The notes under the pieces: generated by a model | What the model saw: only the letters and a program-made list of their open reading frames with translations | Databases searched by the model: none | What the model was told of the DNA's origin: nothing | Part shown: piece after piece, positions 18,009 to 28,300 of the stretch | How the letters are laid out: every line of letters begins with the position of its first letter | How positions within the stretch are numbered: position 1 is the first letter of the stretch | Position numbers and translations under genes: made by a program | Source: Aureobasidium sp. EXF-3400 | Taxonomy: Eukaryota > Ascomycota > Dothideomycetes > Dothideales > Saccotheciaceae | Assembly: GCA_024195585.1 (NCBI GenBank) | Contig: SWBL01000015.1 | Span: 124,001 to 188,000 of the forward strand | Direction of reading: 5' to 3' | DNA length: 64,000 nucleotides

Positions 18009-19060
18009 TTTATCGAACGAATGCTCCGGACGAGCGTGAAGTAGGTGAAAAGGTCGCGTCGGTTGAATTCAGGTAGCATTAACCACCAGAATTGATCAAG
18101 TTGATAGACAGTCGAGTCGATTTGGTGTACTGAGACTGAGCAGAAGGGAAAGAGTCGCGATGCGGCAGACAACAGGTTTATAAATGACGAGCCTTGCCCA
18201 GAAGGATCGGAGCTTAACCGCAAAGACAAATCAAGCAAGCAACTGTGGCGGACACGGCTAAGACGATGAGTGTGGTCAGAGCCTCAGAGGGTAGGGTTGG
18301 AGCATTTTACACATGTCGTACGCCGAGATGTGGCGTTAACATCTCTAAGCTTGTTCGCACGGGAGCGCTCTCCACACGGTCATCTTCAACGCTTTCAAAA
18401 CTATGAACTCCATTGACCGGGAATGAGTTAGTTTATTGCGGGAACGGGTATATCACCATGTAGTGTGAGAGGATCTTCAAGTGAGATCAGTCCATATCAA
18501 TTCAAGCTTCTCACTGTGAAAGCATTGGAGCAGTTGTTCAAATCCTGGTCGAGTGACTCGAGTCGGTGGAGTTGTCGAATCCTTGCGCGGCCGCAAAAAC
18601 AAAAAGTGGAACTTCAGTAAGCACGTAATCTCCAGATTGTCGGGCAATTGCCTGGAGACAAACAGATCCCGCCCTTCTTTTGCCCTGCAGCTCAATCCTG
18701 CCGTGAAAACGCCTAGAACGTCAGAACGCCTGGCACAATCATTATCGAATAATAGTTCCTCGATGGGCTGACTACTTTGCTGTGGATGCAGTTTGATGTC
18801 ATTTTCAAGACTCTAATCAGCCGTGTCAGATTCGTGAAGTACTTCCATACCAAGCCCGCAAAGTACAAAGCTATCGAGATGCAGAAACTCCGTTCACCTC
18901 GCTACCGCCGTATGTACAACCCAAGCCGTCTTGCGCCGCGTGTCCATGTCCATGTCAGGCCCGTTATCCACGACCCCCACCCTTGTTGTCAATGGTCGGC
19001 CTTTCTGTGTCCCCCGGCCTTCCTGAATACAGGTTCATCCTCTTTCGCCGAACAACTCCT
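18009..19060. other. Intergenic, nothing recognised
   Basis: A 1.05-kb gap between two minus-strand genes. The part next to 18008 must hold the transporter promoter. I found no coherent coding frame, tRNA or repeat. Confidence 0.45.
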
Positions 19061-19852
19061 TCAACATGCGATGCCCTCTTCCTGGCCACTGTCTCTACGC
19101 TTGTCGTGCTCGCTCTTGATCTCTTCACCTCCGACATACCATGCTGCAGCACGCACGATTTCCAACACCACGTCGAGCTCCTCATCGTTACGAGGAGCAT
19201 AGATCATAACGAACCCTCCAGGAACGAATCTTTCCAGCCATCCGCCTCTGGCCAGTGGATGTCTTTCACCCCAACCGCCCTCGAGCATGATCTTTGCGTC
19301 GGCAGGGTGTAGCGTCAGATACAACGATCCATCTGAAGGATGCGCGTGACATATTTCTCCTCCACATGTCCGTCGCTGAGGGTTGTCGCTGAATAGACCA
19401 GTGCCGTGCTTCTCAAAACACGATGTTCCTTCCAGAAGGTGTAGGTTCTCCTCGGCAATGGTGTGCAGGGCATTGGCCAGTTTCTCATACATCTCTTGCG
19501 ATGGCTTTTGGTCGGTTTGACGGTGAGGCGCGATTCCAAGAGTCGATGGACGAGGACCTTCTCGTTGTGGAAAACTGCACAAAGCACCCTCCTTTTGTAC
19601 CATGGACCACGGAATCTTCGGTGGTGCATATGGGTCACGAAGAGCGAGCATGCTCAGTGCCTTGACTTTGCAGTAGCCCATGATTGTCTTTGGCGTTCCT
19701 CCCGGGCCCAATGCGATGAAATTCCTGTAATCGATGTAAAGGTGTCGTATCGTTGGCATAAGGATGGTTATCGCAGCGAGGTGAGTGAACGAGAAGGTCA
19801 AGTTTCCCGTCGTTGACTTCGGACCGTGGTTGAGGGTTTTGAGTACATCCAT
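19061..19852 (-). CDS. DUF5519 ('luciferase domain') protein
   Basis: A single exon of 263 residues from an ATG at 19852. After a short hydrophobic region (THLAAITILMPTIRHLY) comes a Gly/Pro-rich link. The C-terminal half carries the family block GEICHAHPSDGSLYLTLHP, ADAKIMLEGGWGERHPLA and PGGFVMIYAPRNDEELDVVL. This is the fungal domain annotated as luciferase-like/DUF5519 because of weak similarity to a fungal bioluminescence-related protein; no enzyme activity is established for most members. Nothing here indicates light production. The N-terminal hydrophobic stretch may anchor it to a membrane. It is divergent from the dioxygenase gene at 20851, with almost 1 kb between them. Confidence 0.75.
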   Translation of the reverse strand: MDVLKTLNHGPKSTTGNLTFSFTHLAAITILMPTIRHLYIDYRNFIALGPGGTPKTIMGYCKVKALSMLALRDPYAPPKIPWSMVQKEGALCSFPQREGPRPSTLGIAPHRQTDQKPSQEMYEKLANALHTIAEENLHLLEGTSCFEKHGTGLFSDNPQRRTCGGEICHAHPSDGSLYLTLHPADAKIMLEGGWGERHPLARGGWLERFVPGGFVMIYAPRNDEELDVVLEIVRAAAWYVGGEEIKSEHDKRRDSGQEEGIAC

Positions 19853-20850
19853 CTTGTCTGGAGATAAGCGTTCATCCAGGTAAAGAAGTTGTGGAATGCA
19901 AATGTTTTGCGCTGAAGATCACTCAAGGGCTTGAAAAGGAAGTATTCGATAATTGGTAGGTATAGGAAAATGAGGCTCTGGGGATCGACCCTATATGGGA
20001 TAGCATGTTTGCGACCCCTCAAAGCATTCTTCATTCTGAGCAAACAAGTGGAGTTACCATCGTCAGAAACACCGCATCGTAACTCCTGATGCCTATCTTT
20101 TCTGCGACCAAATTCGGTCTTGGAGAGCACACGTGCAGTTATACGTAGGTATGATCTCACATTTTTTGCGGCTGACTTGCATTTGTGTGGGAAGTGCTAG
20201 ACAAACAACGGACATGACACCTGAATATCACTTGAGGAAAAGGAACCCCGACAGGACAAGCTTTTGTTTTGTTCGCGAGTTCGGCGATGAGTCGTGACAC
20301 GGATGGACGCAAGGCTTTTTTGGTGACAGCTGTTGACGTGGACGTTGATCCGGAGGTGCTGTGCGGGGGGAGTTGAGATGTTTGACAATGTGTCTTTGCT
20401 CTTTTCCTTGACAGGCTTCTCGTCTTGCTTCCCTCGTTCTCGTCTTACTTGTCACTATTTACCCTGTGGCCTCCGAGTTGGGTCCACCGTGTCAATAGTG
20501 CATGCAAATGACCGACCATCTCCGCTGCTGGTCGCACAAGCTCGACATTACCATGATCTTATCACCGACCATGCGTTTGACCTCTGCCGACCTGCTGTCA
20601 CATACATGGCCGTCCCTCTTTGTTGGGGGACGCTTCTGACATTCTCACTGTCTTTGTCTAACGAGTAGAGCCAACTTACCTCTCCTGGCTTGAGACGACG
20701 CGTTTGTGCGACATGCTGCCTGGGGTTGAATCGCAGGGATGAGACCAAGGCAGCAGTCGCCGTAGAGCGCAGAGTTTTGAGGGATGTATAGAACAGTATA
20801 AGTATCGATGATGGGTCCTCGGTAAGAACTATCGTCACACGGTCTTCATA
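19853..20850. promoter_or_regulatory. Divergent intergenic region, DUF5519 / dioxygenase
   Basis: About 1 kb between divergent starts. Overlapping frames on both strands have no domain or good codon bias and are rejected. It presumably contains both promoters. No repeat or RNA gene seen. Confidence 0.45.
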
Positions 20851-22587
20851 ATGTCTGAACAGCAACTGCTCGCGGCGTTCTCTTCTGCTCTGGGAGAAGC
20901 CGATAGCAAAAGTACCTTCGCTTGCGGTGGACATATCCCGTTTGTCCTCGGTCCAACAACTGCTTCTGGGAATGATAAAAGCGAAATCGCATCTCGGGTT
21001 TTCGATCAAGTCATCATGACCAAACCCGTCACAATACGTTATGGGGCACCCGGTCAAGGTCAGACTTTGAGACTTCCAACCGACACAACTAAGGATCCAG
21101 CATTTCTCAACCTGGTCAGCACATGTGAGCCTGCTACCTTCGGTCGTGAAGGCAGAGACGTGTATGACGAACAGTACCGTAAGGCGACGAAGTTGGATAC
21201 TTCGGACTTCTGTACAGATTTCTGTCCTTACGAGACTGGAATCATCGACATTGTTTCTCAACTTCTCATGCCTTCCATCAAGCGACAGGTGGCAGAACCC
21301 AGCCCGGCGAAGTTGCCGGAGAATCTACTCGCAATCAAGGCTGATGTCGAACTACTTCATGCTGCGATCGAGGGCTCCCAGGAATTTGATTCGATGACCG
21401 TCATGGAGATCATAACTTCACGCTCGCCTGTTGATCTTGCTATGATTATGAAGATATACCAGACAAGGTACAAGCAGGCGCTTGACCAAGTCTTGGAACA
21501 GAAACTTGAGAGTGCCGATCTAGTCCTTTTGGACATACTCGCAGAGGCCGTTGAACAAGACGATGTACGCAAGCCGTCTCTGAGCCAAGATAACGCCAGC
21601 AACAAGATGAGCATGGGTATCAGAGCTGAACTATACAAGCTCAATATCTACAGCGGACCATCTGGAAAGTTCAAGGCGCACGTAGATACTCCTAGGAGTG
21701 AGACACAGATTGGCAGCCTTGTCGTGTGTCTGCCTTCTGGATTTGAGGGTGGGACTCTGTCTGTATCTCATCAGGAGAATTCTGTCGGTTTTGACTGGTC
21801 AGCTTCTTCTCCGACTGACCAGACACCTTGCATCCAGTGGGCAGCGTTTTATTCCGATTGCTGTCACGAGGTGCAAGAGGTCACCGCCGGTCACCGTGTC
21901 ACATTGACATACAATCTTTATGCGTCACGCGGTAGTGGCTTGCTCGCTGGCAAAAAGCACAGTATGGATGCTACCCGCCTTCCGGTGTACCGACCTCTTG
22001 TCAACCTGCTCAAATGTCACACTTTCATGGACGAGGGCGGGCCCATGGCAATCGGTCTTGCACACGCATACCCTTACACACACGCTCTGCTGCACAAAAA
22101 TATGCCTGCGGCACTCAAAGGAGCAGATATTATGCTGTATGAGGCTTTACTGGCATTGGATCTCAGGGCTGAGTTTATCCGTGTGATGGACTTGTCCGCA
22201 GAGTGCGCTGAATTCCGTGTCATGCAAGACAATGATCCTGACGATAGTGATAATGAGATGGCATCCCTGGCTAGCGACAGAGATATCTTCTATCGATTTG
22301 GATTCGAGCCAATGGAAATCTCCGACGAGATGATAGAGAAGCATGACTTGATGAGGGGCATGCCCGGATGGGGTCGTCTCGGACCAGTGAAATGGATCAG
22401 ACATCCCCAAGATTCTCAACTGGAAATCGCACACCTGGCAGTAAGTTCTGAGTCGGTGATTGATATGCATTGACTAACGATTAGACAGTATGGAAACGAG
22501 GCATCTATGGCAACCAAATACAGCCAAGCTGCCATCGCTGTCAACATTCCATCCCTACAACTAAGGTTGCAGATGCTTGGAAACTAA
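20851..22587 (+). CDS. 2OG-Fe(II) dioxygenase (prolyl 4-hydroxylase type) with an annexin-like insertion
   Basis: Exons 20851-22440 and 22489-22587 give 562 residues; the intron is GTAAGT...ACAG with CTAAC, and the last exon completes the family end YGNEASMATKYSQAA. The oxygenase core (~256-360) has RAELYKLNIYSGPSGKFKAH with iron ligands H277-x-D279, distal H339 in CCHEV, and R349 (GHRVTL) for 2-oxoglutarate. The N-terminal block (~22-145) is the usual one of large fungal P4H-like proteins, ending FCPYETGIIDIVSQLLMPS. Between the two lies an extra segment (~163-235) that reads like one annexin repeat: ADVELLHAAIEGS, then MTVMEIITSRSPVDLAMIMK, IYQTRYKQALDQVLEQKLES and LLDILAEA. The canonical annexin Ca2+ loop (GxGT) is not intact. 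Substrate and partners are unknown; it is likely soluble. The insertion may mediate membrane or protein contacts. Confidence 0.85.
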
Positions 22588-22993
22588 TCGTCGACTTACT
22601 GTGGAATGATGGACTATGAGGAGGAAAAATAATGCCAGGGTGATCAGGTCGGTTGAAGCGACTTGGAGGTTACAGGTGAGAGTGAAGAGGCAGACTTGTG
22701 ATAGAAGGGGGAGATAATACCGAGCCAATACAAGTCTGCATGTTGTTCAAGCTCTCGGCGTTCACTCAGAAAATCGGATGTGTTGTCGCTCAGAGGATGT
22801 TTCGAGGTGGTTGCTCGTTTCGCTTCGGATTCGCAAGAAATTACTCAATCGGGACGGGTCGGATATCGGGGTCTCCAACTTACGCTGGACCTCGGACTTG
22901 GCCTTGAACAATTTCAAAGCAATAGGCGATTTGGCAAAGGGCTATCTCGACTCGGCACTAATTAACAAAAGGAGTGAGTCTTTTGCAGTGACA
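22588..22993. other. Intergenic, promoter of the thioesterase gene
   Basis: A 406-bp gap between two plus-strand genes with no convincing coding content. Confidence 0.45.
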
Positions 22994-23978
22994 ATGACGA
23001 CGGTTTCAGGACCGGCTCTAGTTCGGAGGGCTCTCTGTGGTGCCGGCAATCGCTGTATATATAGAGCCCGTCAGCCCGCAATCCAGAAGCGTTACCAGAC
23101 CATCCAATCTGGTGAGTGCCGTCTGGACTTTTCCTTTTGCGGTCTTCTCTTTTACTGACACTGTTTCTGAAGCACCTTCTACTACACCTTCTCTCGACAA
23201 GGCCTCCGATCCGACACCTCCCCCTCCCCCTCCCCCTCCCCCTCCTCGCTCTCGTACCTCGCGTGTCCTCGGCGCAACTGCTCTCTTCATAGTCGCAACA
23301 GCCGCCGGTCTAGCAATGTCTGTCGCTCCCGCCATCGAGACAGCCAATGGCTTCATCTCACCTCCCACCAATGCCGAGACCCTCTCGCTATTCGTACCTG
23401 CCGGTTCCGAAGCCGAAGAAATCAACAAACGCATCGTCTCGAACCCTCTCTCCGAGTCTCTGCGCGCAAACCCACAATGGACAGAGTCTAGGCCGCACAT
23501 GAAGATTCCCGAGAACATGAGATCGCACAATCTGACGGCGGGTACCCTGCAAGGAGACGACAAGATTGCTTCTCCTCCTCTTACTTTTGCCAACACAAAG
23601 GCCGAACTGCCGTCGATTGTGCAGATTGCCCATCTTGGTGAAAAGTTGTGCGGTCACCCTACAATCATTCACGGAGGTCTGCTTGCAACTCTTCTGGACG
23701 AAGGCCTTGCCCGCGCCTGTTTCCCTGCTTTGCCCAACAAGGTCGGCGTTACCGCGAGCTTGAACATCACATACAAGAAGCCCTGCCCTGCAAACAGCTT
23801 TGTTGTGCTCAGAGCAGAGACTACAAAGGTCGATGGTAGAAAGGCGTGGGTCAAGGGTTGGATCGAGCTCTTGGGCGACGGCGTTGAGGAGGGCGAGCAT
23901 TTGGTTGAAGCCGAAGCCCTGTTCATCGAGCCCAGAGGTGCAAAGAACATGGCCAGACTCTACTCCAACGACGACTAA
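22994..23978 (+). CDS. Hotdog-fold (PaaI-type) thioesterase, probably mitochondrial membrane-anchored
   Basis: Exons 22994-23111 and 23173-23978 give 307 residues; the intron is GTGAGT...TGAAG. The first ~40 residues are basic (RRALCGAGNRCIYRARQ), like a mitochondrial presequence. A run of ten prolines follows, then a hydrophobic helix (ATALFIVATAAGLAMSVAP), then the hotdog domain with the diagnostic HGGLLATLLDEGLARACF and NITYKKPCPANSFVVLRAE. PaaI-type thioesterases hydrolyse acyl-CoA thioesters. I infer an inner-membrane-anchored acyl-CoA thioesterase facing one mitochondrial compartment. The catalytic Asp/Glu is the D-E of LLDEG. The proline run is encoded by an imperfect CCTCCC microsatellite and may vary between strains. 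Confidence 0.82.
23217..23246 (+). repeat. CCTCCC microsatellite encoding polyproline
   Basis: Imperfect hexanucleotide repeat inside the thioesterase gene, giving ten consecutive prolines between the presequence and the membrane helix. It is prone to length change. Confidence 0.8.
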
Positions 23979-24326
23979 TTCATGCCATCTACGACTACAT
24001 AATACAAGATTCGGAGTTCTGGGATGCTTTGCAAAATATTGGGAGGCCTTTTGGTCACGGCGGTCGTCTAGAGGTCGATCGTCTTAGATGTCTAAACATG
24101 TACCTTTCACATGCCATAGAGCAAAATATAGATGCTGGGTTGAATATGTATATCGATTTCTTTCTTCAGATGCGCCAAGCGCCAATGCGATGCCAGTGAA
24201 ACTTGAGATTATGGAGAGGAAGAGCGGATCATGTTGAGAGCGTCATGTCGTTGGCTGGGTACATGTGTGCCCGATAGATATGTTCATTTTCGTCAGGAGC
24301 TGTGTAAGAGGAAGGGCGATGGCCGT
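23979..24326. other. Convergent intergenic spacer
   Basis: About 350 bp between the 3' ends of the thioesterase and MMS2 genes. No coding frame is credible. Confidence 0.5.
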
Positions 24327-24971
24327 CTAGAAGTTGGTTCCCTCCGGAGGCTGAGGAAGCTTCTTATGTGCGGGTGCGGCCATGAATCTAAAGGCTTGTT
24401 AGAGAATGGAAGAGGTGGTATCTGGTACTGCGAGCTTGCCTTCTAATCTCGATCAGGATGGTCTCCATAGTGAAGTCACGCTTCCACTGGCTCAGGCTTG
24501 GGAGCTTGTAAAGTTCGACCTAGATTGTTCTGTCTCAGCAATCACGTCGTATATTTGGGCTTCCTGGCAAGTCATACCTTGCCGTTTCTCTGGTCTACAC
24601 AGGGCAGGTTGACCTTTGAGATGAAGGTGACCTCAGGAGGAACGTCGGGGTAGTTCTCGCCGCAGCGGATCTTCAGACTGTAGATGCGGTTCTCGTGTAC
24701 GCTCTGTCGAATCATGTGTCAATGCTTGTTCTGTTGTTCCAAGTAGACTGGGAGGGGTAAATGTACGTGAGGAGGTCCGAGGATGGTGCCGTTCCAGTTG
24801 GTCATGAGGAGATCATCGCCGTCGTCGAGACCGTACGAGCAAGCCTCTGTGAGTTTGTCAGTTTTCTCAGTTGCTACACGATCAGACGCTCTTATTCGTA
24901 CCAGCACCGAGGCCCTTCTCGCCCTTCTCGAGCTCCTCCAACAGACGGAAGTTACGGGGAACCTTGGCCAT
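24327..24971 (-). CDS. MMS2: Ubiquitin-conjugating enzyme E2 variant (MMS2/UEV1)
   Basis: Exons 24971-24902, 24846-24767, 24703-24578, 24504-24440 and 24387-24327 join to 133 residues. The protein begins [20 protein letters not shown] and continues with [39 protein letters not shown] and [16 protein letters not shown], ending [10 protein letters not shown]. This is the UEV fold, which lacks the active-site Cys of true E2s; Mms2 pairs with Ubc13 to build Lys63-linked ubiquitin chains on PCNA in error-free post-replication repair. The fourth intron has a GC donor (AG|GCAAGC) and TTTAG acceptor; without it the conserved C-terminus is lost. The other introns are GT-AG. The gene is divergent from MON2, 378 bp away. 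Confidence 0.92.
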
Positions 24972-25349
24972 GTTGTTTTGAGGTCAGTCGGTGTGAACAG
25001 TGGGTTGGCAGACGTGGGAGCGACAGAATCGAGTGAGCCAAAGAGTTGGAGCAAAAGTGCAAAGATGCAGGTCTATTTAGTAGATGAACATAAACACGGC
25101 AATCATCAGCGTCACAAGCAAGCATGAGCTCGGCTGGAACGTCGCATGCCCACATGTTTGTTGTCTTGACAAACACCAAGGCCACCCGTCCTCCGTCCCT
25201 CGGTACCTACCCCTTTGGATAGTCTCGATTTATTGATTATATCGGACTTTCATTCTGCAACAATCGCTTGACACTGCTAATCACCGTTCTGGCCTACCAA
25301 ATCGAGTACAACTAGAATGCTCGTTCTTGTCAATCCAACTTAGAGAACT
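24972..25349. promoter_or_regulatory. Divergent promoter MMS2 / MON2
   Basis: A 378-bp segment between two divergent start codons, with no other coding sequence. Confidence 0.6.
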
Positions 25350-28300
25350 ATGAGTGGACAAGCTCTCCAGGCCGAGTTGACCAGCCTCGCCCAAGAGGCT
25401 AAACGAAAGAATCCTGAAATTCGTACTGTATGTTGAATTTGATTGTGTATCAGGAAAACATCTGTTCTGATGCGGTACAGGCTGCAGAAAAGTCACTGCA
25501 GGATCTCAAATCTATAAATGTCACTTCAGAGCAGCAACTAGCCGCTGGTGAGATGCACCCGCCTCGATACCATCACCTTCGCTAACCGAGAAGAGATCTG
25601 AGTAGACGACCAACCTTCATCGATCCATTTCTCCTTGCTTGTAACACTCAGAATCCCAAGTATGCTGCCAGTGCCACGGTGTGTCTTCAACGCCTTGTCA
25701 TCATTCGAGGTCTACCAAAGTCCCGACTGAAAGATGTCCTGAATGCTTTCAATGCATGTACCTCGCTCAGTCTCGACATCCAACTCAAAGTCCTGCAGGC
25801 TCTTCCAGCTCTTGCCCAAAACTACGCCGATGATCTGAAAGGTGATCATCTTGCTGCTGCACTGCAAGTATGTGCTGCTCTTCAGAACGTCAAGGCTGCT
25901 ACCGTCAGTGGTGTAGCTGCTGCCACCCTGCAGCAACTTGTTGTCTCGGTCTTCGACAGGGTAGCCATTGAGGATGAAGCTGGTGACAGAGTCCCAATTG
26001 TCACCCGGATACCTGGTGGAGACGGCCCCATCCCACTGAAAGAAGCTGCTTATGATGCCTATCGCGTTTTTCTGGACATCTGTCTTGCCACAGAAGGACA
26101 AAACACAAGATTTGTGCGCTTCTCCGGACTTCCAGCCGCTTCTGGACTGGAACTCATGGGTGCCTGCCTCGGTAGTCACTCCAACATATTCGCATCGCAT
26201 CTTGAGCAGACAAACATCCTTCGAACAGTGGTCATGCCACACATAATCCGCGTCATATCAGAGCGCCAAAGCTTTGGCGTTACTCTACGTGCTCTTCGAG
26301 TCGCATCCTTCATCATACGTCGTCATCTCCAGGCCATGCCCGATGAATGTGAAGTTGTACTGGGCTTCTTGACACACATGGTAGATGCAGAAGCAACAGC
26401 CTGGAAACGTGCAATGTGCATGGAAGTCTTTCGTCTTGTCTATACCGAGCCTGGTTTGGCTGTGCAGATCTATCTGCAATATGACGCCAAAGACGGCAAA
26501 AAGTCCATCGTTCGAGATAACATTGGTTCCTTCGTCAGGATCTCCACAGAGAAGCCCTCTATTATCGGACTGGGCCAACACTCAAGTGCTCCTGCGGATC
26601 AAGCAAGAGATAATATTGCTGATCAGGTTGCGATGGAAGCTGCTAGCGACATTGCTAGTGTGATTGCTCCGGCTTCGAATGTAGGAGATGTCAACATTTC
26701 TGGTATCAGCACGCGGTGGAGTGTGCCAAAGACTCAATGCATGGATCAGCTTGACAAAACGGATCCTCCCACTCTGCCAGAAACCTATATCTACAGTCTT
26801 GTACTCGAGTGTCTTAATGGCTTATCTGAGAACTTGGCTAAGGTCGTACTTCCCTTGACCGTTCAGCAACACTCGAAAGATCAGGAGCAAGATTCTGATG
26901 AGGAAGCTGAAGGTGAAGAACATCCCACGAGTCCACAAAGGACGAGAAACAGGAAAAAGAGATCGCAGTCATACCGGTCTCGCACTGTACCACTCAATCC
27001 GCTCTCGACGGATGATAGTGCCCAGGCTATCCGTATAAGAGCTATTGCAAAGCTCGTTGAAGAGTGTTGGCCTGCATTACTTGCAACATATTCAACTTTC
27101 CTCAATGCATCTCTAGACAACGATTACTATCGAGCACTCATCAGGTCGTACCAGAGATTTGTACAAGTCTCTGGTCTTTTGAGATTGTCCACCTCGCGAG
27201 ATGCATTCTTGACTACACTGGGTAAAGCTGCCGTTCCCCCGAGTATTGTAACTTCCAGCATATCAACCGTATCATCACCAACGGCTGAAACTCCCGGGAT
27301 CTATCCTAATGGCAAAGGTTTACTAAGTGTAGAGAGCTTCTCAACGCAGACAGCGTCACACGACAGATCGAGACGAACATCGTATGATCCAGCATCGAGG
27401 CCCACATTGTCCACCCGTAATCTTCTCTGCTTGAGGGCGCTGATCAACGTCGCTATTGCGATTGGCCCGACCCTCGAGTCATCCTTCAACATTGTCTTCG
27501 AGACACTTCTCCAAGCTGGTGTGGTTCTCAACGCTTCTCAAGCAAGGTCCACTGGGATTGGTCCTGAGATTGCAGCTGTCGAGGGTGCAGTATCACGACT
27601 CTTAGAAAGCACGGCCGACTATCCGAACGACGCTTTCCTTCATGTCCTCACAACTCTGTGCAGACTACTCAATGGAAGAACGGAGGGCATGCCTTCGTCT
27701 CCTACTCAAACAAAGCCCTCAAGTGCCGCACGCAGGATATCGAGCCTGCCTGGAATCAGCACAGACATCGCGCTCTCTACTCAAGACTATGTGTTCGTGT
27801 TGACAAGAATCAATGATCTTGCAGAACACAACACTTCAAGATTTGCAAATTACACGTCTTCGGAAAGTGGATGGTCGATCTTGGTTGATCGCGTTGTGGA
27901 CCTGAGCATTGCTACAGGCATACCCGATGATGCCCGCCGTCTTGCTGCTGATATACTGGCTCGATGCTCCATTGCAGTCGCTGAGGCAAGCACGTCTGAG
28001 GAACCGGATGATGCGGCAATAGCCCAGAAGATGGTGTTATCCTCTCTACATCTGCTTGTTCGGCGACTCTACGAACAAGATGGTGATCTCACCAACGTTG
28101 ACATTGATATTCACAACAAAGTCCTCGACTCCGTCAGAGCTGTGCTTGAGAAGTCTGGAGAGGCACTCACTGCTGGCTGGGACACCATGATTGCCATAAT
28201 AGGTAGTGTCTTTGATACGGATGACACTGAGGAACAACAATCCGATAATGGCACGACCAAAGAAGGCTGGTTGAAGCTTTCGAGTCAATTTGTCGCTCCC

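Noticed and set aside
20548..21261. Minus-strand frame of 237 codons overlapping the dioxygenase start
   Set aside because: No domain, poor codon use, and it overlaps conserved coding sequence on the other strand.
23217..23246. Short repeat considered as a CRISPR-like or minisatellite array
   Set aside because: It is a coding microsatellite in a eukaryotic gene; no spacer-repeat structure exists anywhere in the window.
23018..23596. Minus-strand frame with a polyglycine run
   Set aside because: Reverse reading of the polyproline microsatellite in the thioesterase gene.
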